A stretch of DNA of 64,000 nt from Nitrosomonas sp. sh817. GTDB lineage: Bacteria; Pseudomonadota; Gammaproteobacteria; Burkholderiales; Nitrosomonadaceae. This document shows positions 58,568-64,000 of the stretch, in pieces. The translations under genes were made by a program, and so were the position numbers. The DNA is taken from the NCBI RefSeq assembly GCF_030908545.1, contig NZ_CP133083.1:124001-188000 (forward strand), in the 5' to 3' direction. The notes beneath the pieces were generated by a model. The model was not told where the DNA came from and did not search any database. It saw nothing but the letters and a program-made list of their open reading frames with translations. Every line of letters starts with the position of its first letter. Position 1 is the first letter of the stretch.

Positions 58568-61500
58568 CTACCCGCTGTTTCGCCGCAGTGCCGTCCCCTT
58601 CACCACTGCATACACCGCCGGGAAAATGATCAGCGTCAGGATCGTCGCCGAGACCATGCCGCCGACCATGGGGGCGGCAATGCGGCGCATGATTTCGGAG
58701 CCGGTGCCGGTGCTGAGCATGACCGGCAGCAGGCCGATGACGCTGCCGGCGATGGTCATCATCACCGGGCGGATGCGGTATACGGCGCCTTGAATCACGG
58801 CGTCGTACAAGTCCGATAACGCTATTTGTTCGGCCATCGCTTTGCGTTGCCGCGCGATGGTGGTCAGCGACTGGTCGATGAACGCCAGCATCACCATGCC
58901 GGATTCGGCGGCGATGCCGATCAGGCCGATGAAGCCGACCACCGCGGCAATGCTCAAGTTGTAGTCTAGCCAATACATCAACCAAATGCCTCCGACCAGC
59001 GAGAACGGTATCGACAGCATCACGATCAGCGTTTCGGTCAGGCGGCCAAAATTCAAATACACCAGCAAAAACACCAGCGACACGGTCAGCGGCACGACGA
59101 TTTTGAGTTTCTCGGTAGCGCGTTGCATGTATTCGAACTGCCCGCTCCAGGTGGCGTAATAGCCTTGCGGAAATTGCACTTGCTCGCGCACCATCTGTTG
59201 CGCATCGGCGATGTAGCCGCCGATGTCGCGGTCACGGATGTCGATGAAGATATACGCCGACAACAATGCGTTTTCGGTGCGGATGCTGGGCGGACCCTGC
59301 ATCAGCTTGACAGCGGCGAGCTGCCCGAGCGGAATCATGGTGCCGCCCATCGCGGGCACCAGCACTTGCGTTGCAATGGCTTGCGGATCGCTGCGCAGTT
59401 CGCGCGGATAGCGGATGGCGACGTCGAAACGCTCGCGGCCTTCCACTGTGGTGGTGATCACTTCGCCGCCGAGTGCGATCGACACCACGTCGAGCAGATC
59501 GCCGACGGTCAGGCCGTAACGCGCCAGCGCCATGCGGTCCGGTTCGATATCGAGGTAATAGCCGCCGGTGATACGCTCCGCATACGCGCTGGTGGTGCCG
59601 GGCACGGTTTTGACCACCGCTTCGATCTGCTTGGCGATGGCTTCGATCTGGTTCAAATCGTTGCCGAACACTTTGATGCCGACCGGTGTGCGGATGCCGG
59701 TCGCGAGCATGTCGATGCGGTTTTTGATCGGCATGGTCCAGGCGTTCGCGACACCGGGGATTTGCAACGCCTGGTCGAGTTCGGCGATCAGTTTGTCGAT
59801 GTTCATGCCGGGTCGCCAAGCGCTTTCCGGTTTCAAGTTGATGATGGTTTCGGTCATCTCCAACGGCGCTGGGTCGGTGGCGGTATCGGCGCGGCCTGCT
59901 TTGCCGAACACCGACGCGACTTCGGGAAAGCTCATGATAATTTTATTTTGCGTTTGCATGGTTTCCGCCGCTTTGGTCACGGAAATACCGGGCAGGGTCA
60001 CGGGCATGTACAGCAAAGTGCCTTCGTTCAAGGTTGGCATGAATTCGCTGCCCAGCCGCATCGCCGGATAAACCGTTGCGGCCAGTACGCCGAGCGCGAT
60101 CACCACAATCGATTTTTTCCAGCGCAACACCCAGCCGACCAACGGTTTATAACTGCGGATCATGATGCGTCCGAGCAGGTTATCTTCCTCGCGCGGAATG
60201 CGCCCTCGGATCAGCAGCAAGATCAATACCGGCACCAGAGTAATCGACAATAACGCCGCGCCTGCCATGGCAAAGGTTTTGGTATACGCGAGCGGCTGGA
60301 ACATGCGGCCTTCCTGCGCTTCCAGCGCGAATACCGGCAGAAACGACACGGTGATGATCAGCAGGCTGAAAAACAGCGACGGCCCGACTTCTTGGCATGA
60401 AGCGATCACTGCGCGAACGCGCGATTCCCCGGGCCCGGCGCGCGCCAGATGCTTGTGTGCGTTTTCCACCATCACGATCGCGGCGTCGGTCATTTCCGCA
60501 ATTGCCAGCGCGATACCGGCCAGGCTCATGATATTCGAATTGATGCCCAGATACGTCATCGCGATGAACGCAATCAATACGCCGATCGGCAGCATGATGA
60601 TCGCGACCAGGGCACTGCGCGCATGCATCAGAAAAATTGCGCACACCAGCGCGATAATGACGATTTGCTCGATGAACACTTCGCGCAGCGTTTCGATGGC
60701 GCGATGAATCAGTTCCGAGCGGTTGTACACCGGTTCCAACGACACATTGTCCGGCAAGCCGGTGCGGATTTGCTCGAGTTTCTGCTCGAGATTGTGAATC
60801 ACTTCCAGCGCGTTTTCGCCGTAGCGCGCCACCGCAATGCCGGAAACCGCCTCGCCTTCGCCGTTCAGTTCGGTAATGCCGCGCCGCTCGCTCGGGGCCA
60901 ATTCGACCCGGGCAACGTCGCGCAGCAACACCGGCATGCCTTGATGCGCGTTGACCACCAGGTTTTCCAGATCGGCGATGCCGCGCAAATAGCCGCGCCC
61001 GCGCACCATATATTCGGTTTCGGTCAACTCGATCACGCGCCCGCCGACGTCGCGGTTGCTCTCTGCGATAACCTCGGTGATGCGTTTCAGCGGAATGTTG
61101 TAGGCTTGCAGACGGCGCGGATCGACGGTGATTTGGTAAGTCTTGACGAAACCGCCGACGCTGGCGATTTCCGATACGCCTTCGGTGGTGGTGAGTTGAT
61201 AGCGCAAGAACCAATCCTGCAACGCGCGCAACTCGTCGAGCGTGCGCTCTTTGCCTTGCACCACGTACTGATAAATCCAACCGACGCCGGTGGCGTCAGG
61301 ACCGAGCGCCGGGCGCACGTCGCGCGGCAACTGGTTGGCGGCGAAGCTCAGGTATTCGAGCACGCGCGAACGCGCCCAATAAATATCGGTGCCGTCCTCG
61401 AAAATGACATAAATGAACGACACGCCGAATGCCGACAAGCCGCGCACCACTTTGGCGCGCGGTACCGCGAGCATCGCCGTGGTCAACGGATAAGTGACCT

Positions 61501-61690
61501 GATCTTCGACCACTTGCGGCGCCTGGCCGGGGTATTCGGTATAAATGATGACTTGCACGTCGGACAGATCGGGAATCGCATCGACCGGCATTTTCCATAG
61601 CGAATAACCCCCCCAGCCGACGATAAAAGCTGTGCCGAGCAGCACCAGAAACACATGCCGGATCGACCATGCAATAATTGTTTTCAGCAT
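58568..61690 (-). CDS. cusA: heavy-metal RND efflux transporter, CusA/CzcA family
   Basis: Inner-membrane proton-driven pump of 1040 residues, 12 helices with two large periplasmic loops. HME-type features: DVQVIIYTEYPGQAPQVVED near the start, the proton-relay helix TDAAIVMVENAHKHL (TM4), and KAGRADTATDPAPLEMTE in the porter domain, typical of the monovalent Cu/Ag group. The frame opens with a TTG at 61705, but the ATG at 61690 behind GAGGGA is preferred. With cusB 12 bases upstream and cusC further on, it forms a cusCBA-like operon. Metal specificity (Cu/Ag) rests on the CusF domain of the partner. Confidence 0.92.
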   Translation of the reverse strand: MLKTIIAWSIRHVFLVLLGTAFIVGWGGYSLWKMPVDAIPDLSDVQVIIYTEYPGQAPQVVEDQVTYPLTTAMLAVPRAKVVRGLSAFGVSFIYVIFEDGTDIYWARSRVLEYLSFAANQLPRDVRPALGPDATGVGWIYQYVVQGKERTLDELRALQDWFLRYQLTTTEGVSEIASVGGFVKTYQITVDPRRLQAYNIPLKRITEVIAESNRDVGGRVIELTETEYMVRGRGYLRGIADLENLVVNAHQGMPVLLRDVARVELAPSERRGITELNGEGEAVSGIAVARYGENALEVIHNLEQKLEQIRTGLPDNVSLEPVYNRSELIHRAIETLREVFIEQIVIIALVCAIFLMHARSALVAIIMLPIGVLIAFIAMTYLGINSNIMSLAGIALAIAEMTDAAIVMVENAHKHLARAGPGESRVRAVIASCQEVGPSLFFSLLIITVSFLPVFALEAQEGRMFQPLAYTKTFAMAGAALLSITLVPVLILLLIRGRIPREEDNLLGRIMIRSYKPLVGWVLRWKKSIVVIALGVLAATVYPAMRLGSEFMPTLNEGTLLYMPVTLPGISVTKAAETMQTQNKIIMSFPEVASVFGKAGRADTATDPAPLEMTETIINLKPESAWRPGMNIDKLIAELDQALQIPGVANAWTMPIKNRIDMLATGIRTPVGIKVFGNDLNQIEAIAKQIEAVVKTVPGTTSAYAERITGGYYLDIEPDRMALARYGLTVGDLLDVVSIALGGEVITTTVEGRERFDVAIRYPRELRSDPQAIATQVLVPAMGGTMIPLGQLAAVKLMQGPPSIRTENALLSAYIFIDIRDRDIGGYIADAQQMVREQVQFPQGYYATWSGQFEYMQRATEKLKIVVPLTVSLVFLLVYLNFGRLTETLIVMLSIPFSLVGGIWLMYWLDYNLSIAAVVGFIGLIGIAAESGMVMLAFIDQSLTTIARQRKAMAEQIALSDLYDAVIQGAVYRIRPVMMTIAGSVIGLLPVMLSTGTGSEIMRRIAAPMVGGMVSATILTLIIFPAVYAVVKGTALRRNSG

Positions 61691-61701
61691 GATTCCCTCG
61701 C

Positions 61702-63282
61702 TCAATGGGCTGAATGATCGTGATGCGCTTCGGCGGCTTCGATATGCACCAGCACGAATTCGCCGGCGGATTCTTCCGCCATCTCAAAAACGATGTGTTG
61801 CCCCGGCTTGAATGCTGGCAACAGTGACGGCTCGAACACGCGGAAATCCATCGTCATCGCCGGCCAGTTCAAGCTGGCAATCGGTTCGTGCGCCAATGTA
61901 ACCACGCCATGCGCGAAATCCAGTGCGCGGATCACGCCTTCGCCGCGATGCGTGGCGCGGGCAGACTCACCGGCGTGCGATCCGGCAGCATCGTGTTCGT
62001 GAGCTACCGCCTCAAAACTGCCGTGGCCGAAGCCGCTGAGCGCGCCTTTGAAATTGCTTTCCGCGTCGATCAGGAAATTCGCCTTGATCACGACCGCTTC
62101 GCCGAGACGTAATCCGCCCAGCACTTCGGCGTAGCCGTCGGCATGAAAGCCGAGTTTGACGGTGCGCGGTTCAAACAGGCCAGCGCCGCGTTCGACCAGT
62201 ACCACGCGCCGGGTGCCGGTATCGAGTACGGCGGAATCCGGCACCGTCAGCACCTTGTCCTTGCTATGCGAGGAGGCAAATTCGACGCGCGCGTACATCG
62301 CCGGTTTCAACAAACCATTTGGGTTGGGTAATACGATGCGCACTACCGCAGTGCGTGTCTCAGGCGTGATCGACGGATAAATGAATGCCACTTCGCCGTT
62401 GAACACGTTACCGGGATAGGCGTCGACGCGCACCGTCGCCGATTGTCCGTTGTGGATCATGCCCAGATCCTGCTCGAACACATCGGCCAGCAGCCACACC
62501 TGCGACAAATCGGCGATCTGATACAAGGTATCGCCGGGCATGAAGCGTTGGCCTTCGACAGCCATCTTTTCCAGCACCACGCCGTCGGCTTTGGAGCGCA
62601 GCGTCAAGTATTGCTGCACCTGACCTTCGCGTTGCAGGCGGCGTATCTCGGTTTCCGCGATATCCAGGTTGCGCAGCCGCTGCAACGCGCTTTCCACCAG
62701 GCGCTGCATCGCCTGGCGCACGTCGGGCGTACCGTCGGCGGTCGATTGCAGGCCTTTCAGTGCAATCAGATATTCCTGCTGCGCGGTAATCAAGTCGGGG
62801 CTGTAAACATCCATCAACGCATCGCCCTTTTTCACCGCCTGGCCGGTGGTATTGACATACAGCCGCTGTATCCAGCCTTCGAACTTCGTCACCAGCGTGA
62901 ATTGCTGGCGCTCGTCGGTTTGCACTGTCGCCACCGCGCGCACCGTGCGCATCAGTTCGCGCATCGCCGTAGACTCGGTGCGTACTCCGAGTTTTTGCAC
63001 TTTATCGGGACTGATACTTACCCAGCCGGGATCGCCGGATGGTTGTTCCTCGCCTTCGTAAACCGGCAGATAATCCATGCCCATCGGGTCTTTTTTCGGC
63101 ACCGGCGATGTATCCGGCAATCCCATCGGATTGCGGTAATACAAAATTTTTCTGTTTTTCCCCGTGTCCTCGGCAACACCGTTTGCGGCATTTTGGGATT
63201 GCGTGCTGCCCAGCCAATAACCGGCAGACAGCAAGGCTGCCATGGTTGAAACTGTCAGCAAAATTTTAGCTGTTGATTTCAT
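61702..63282 (-). CDS. cusB: RND efflux adaptor CusB with fused CusF domain
   Basis: Periplasmic adaptor of 526 residues, longer than E. coli CusB (407). Order: N-terminal membrane anchor (about 8-24), heavy-metal-binding segment YYRNPMGLPDTSPVPKKDPMGMDYLPVY (part: NPMGLPDTSPVPKKDPMGMD), the barrel-sandwich/alpha-hairpin/beta-barrel adaptor core (about 90-400), and a C-terminal CusF-like domain (about 450-515) with LNWPAMTMDFRVF, the Trp-Met-Met copper site. A His-rich tail (HHDHSAH) ends the protein. The fused CusF domain points to copper or silver export. GGGAGA precedes the ATG. Confidence 0.92.
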   Translation of the reverse strand: MKSTAKILLTVSTMAALLSAGYWLGSTQSQNAANGVAEDTGKNRKILYYRNPMGLPDTSPVPKKDPMGMDYLPVYEGEEQPSGDPGWVSISPDKVQKLGVRTESTAMRELMRTVRAVATVQTDERQQFTLVTKFEGWIQRLYVNTTGQAVKKGDALMDVYSPDLITAQQEYLIALKGLQSTADGTPDVRQAMQRLVESALQRLRNLDIAETEIRRLQREGQVQQYLTLRSKADGVVLEKMAVEGQRFMPGDTLYQIADLSQVWLLADVFEQDLGMIHNGQSATVRVDAYPGNVFNGEVAFIYPSITPETRTAVVRIVLPNPNGLLKPAMYARVEFASSHSKDKVLTVPDSAVLDTGTRRVVLVERGAGLFEPRTVKLGFHADGYAEVLGGLRLGEAVVIKANFLIDAESNFKGALSGFGHGSFEAVAHEHDAAGSHAGESARATHRGEGVIRALDFAHGVVTLAHEPIASLNWPAMTMDFRVFEPSLLPAFKPGQHIVFEMAEESAGEFVLVHIEAAEAHHDHSAH

Positions 63283-63293
63283 GATGATCTCCC

Positions 63294-64000
63294 TTACCGG
63301 TGCTTGTCGTGACGCTTGCCGACCAGCAGTTCGATTTCGGCCAGCGATTTGTGGTAGGTGGCGACTGCGGTGACCAAACTGGTTTCGTAATCGAACACAG
63401 TCATTTGATTATCGAGCAAGGTCAGGAAGTCGACGCGGTTGACTTTGTAAGCCGCCAGCGACGATTCGACGGTCAGCCGCGCTTGCGGCAGGATGGTCGA
63501 TTGATACAGTTGCGCTGATTTATAGCTTTGCTCGGCGATTGCCAATTGTTGCCGCAACGTCGCGGCAATTTCGTTGATTTGTGCTTGGTGCAGGCTTATT
63601 GCCTGATCGCGCAGCGCCAGCGCTTCGGAAACGCGCGGTTCGAGTTTGCTCTTGCGCCAAACTGGCAGATTCATGGTCACGGTGAAACTGACTTCATCGG
63701 CGCGCCCGGTGCCGTCCAAGCGGCTGTCACGCTGTCCGTACATCACCCGTGGCGTGAAGTCGGGGTAATAATCTTTCTTCGCCAGCTCCAGTACCTTGTC
63801 GCTGCGCGCGATCAGACTTGCCAGCGCCAGCAAACGCGGACGTTGAATCAAAGCAGCTTGATACAGCGCCTCGAATTTCAGCGCCGGTTCGTGATAAAGC
63901 TGTACCTGCAACGGCACCGGCGCTTGGCTGCCGAAACCGCGTCCCAGCGCACGCAGCAAATTCGATTCGAATATGCGCTGTTCGCGTCCGAGGTCGATCA
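63294..64000 (-). CDS. cusC: TolC-family outer-membrane efflux protein, partial (CusC-like)
   Basis: The last 235 residues or so of a TolC-family channel; the 5' end lies beyond the window. The frame is open to the edge (IDLGREQRIFESNLLRALG), so the start at 63959 (TTG) is not real. Long alpha-helical stretches with coiled-coil character (LRDQAISLHQAQINEIAATL, QLAIAEQSYKSAQLYQ, YKVNRVDFLTLLDNQMTVFD) are typical of the family. It is the outer-membrane part of the cusCBA system, 11 bases before cusB. Confidence 0.88.
   Translation of the reverse strand, partial: IDLGREQRIFESNLLRALGRGFGSQAPVPLQVQLYHEPALKFEALYQAALIQRPRLLALASLIARSDKVLELAKKDYYPDFTPRVMYGQRDSRLDGTGRADEVSFTVTMNLPVWRKSKLEPRVSEALALRDQAISLHQAQINEIAATLRQQLAIAEQSYKSAQLYQSTILPQARLTVESSLAAYKVNRVDFLTLLDNQMTVFDYETSLVTAVATYHKSLAEIELLVGKRHDKHR

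Noticed and set aside
58557-61787. Long open frames overlapping cusA on both strands (for example 59123-60253 +, 60449-61600 +, 60180-61280 -)
   Set aside because: GC-rich codon use in cusA leaves other frames open; their translations are Arg/His/Ala-rich and resemble nothing, while the cusA frame is a full RND pump.

Overview
The window looks like a chromosomal segment of a betaproteobacterial ammonia oxidiser, most likely Nitrosomonas or a close relative. This is inferred from several things together: a cytochrome P460-family haem protein, an aa3-type cytochrome oxidase cluster with betaproteobacterial accessory genes (35-residue assembly protein, Cox11, DUF2970, SURF1, Sco-like protein), a DUF3460 protein, several PEP-CTERM surface proteins, and a 16S-Ile-Ala-23S-5S rRNA operon of the usual order. 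No ammonia monooxygenase or hydroxylamine dehydrogenase gene lies in the window, so the assignment stays an inference.

Layout. 0.1-1.4 kb: queE-queC (7-deazaguanine synthesis). 1.5-4.5 kb: a large exported repeat protein and an intact IS30-family element. 4.5-6.1 kb: envelope proteins (LTXXQ protein, TraT-like lipoprotein, Gly/Tyr-rich protein). 6.4-13.3 kb: housekeeping and small genes (folB, plsY, tsaD, DUF3460, lipoprotein, SDR, DUF6164, P460-family cytochrome, Hpt protein, thiolase) with a MITE-like repeat lying exactly between two convergent genes. 13.3-20.3 kb: complete atpIBEFHAGDC operon with a good promoter and terminator, then glmU. 22.0-26.5 kb: yebC-ruvC-ruvA-ruvB, an unknown membrane-anchored protein, a Bax-inhibitor-1 protein and a two-TM small protein. 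26.8-33.4 kb: coxB-coxA-(35 aa)-cox11-DUF2970-coxC-SURF1-Sco-like-ctaB. 33.4-37.7 kb: an FAD oxidase, BON lipoprotein, CheW-like protein, argB, trmJ.

37.9-41.9 kb is the most notable region. An AT-rich retron-type cassette (a nucleoside deoxyribosyltransferase-like effector overlapping a reverse transcriptase with an N-terminal extension that may be a winged helix) sits between the first ~120 codons of a DNA methyltransferase gene and the last ~240 codons of a restriction endonuclease gene. It appears to have replaced the middle of a restriction-modification locus. No convincing msr-msd RNA gene could be recognised; a hairpin-rich stretch of about 125 bases upstream of the effector is the only place for one inside the cassette.

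41.9-44.6 kb: two PEP-CTERM proteins, an OmpR-type regulator and a cold shock protein with a terminator-like hairpin in its leader. 44.8-50.2 kb: the rRNA operon. 50.2-57.9 kb: an accessory zone littered with insertion-sequence relics (one IS30 left end, two IS30 right ends, an IS66 relic), holding an SMP-30-like protein, a TIGR04073-like protein, a methyltransferase, a PEP-CTERM protein, an EamA transporter broken by one in-frame stop and a Phd/PIN toxin-antitoxin pair. 57.9-64 kb: a PEP-CTERM protein and a cusCBA-type copper/silver efflux operon that runs off the right edge.

Several details are unusual: ruvC has no ATG, GTG or TTG upstream of its first catalytic Asp and seems to start at an AUU behind a Shine-Dalgarno sequence; the P460-family cytochrome has Met where cytochrome P460 has its haem-crosslinking Lys; and the DUF6164 gene has a leader with two mutually exclusive hairpins.
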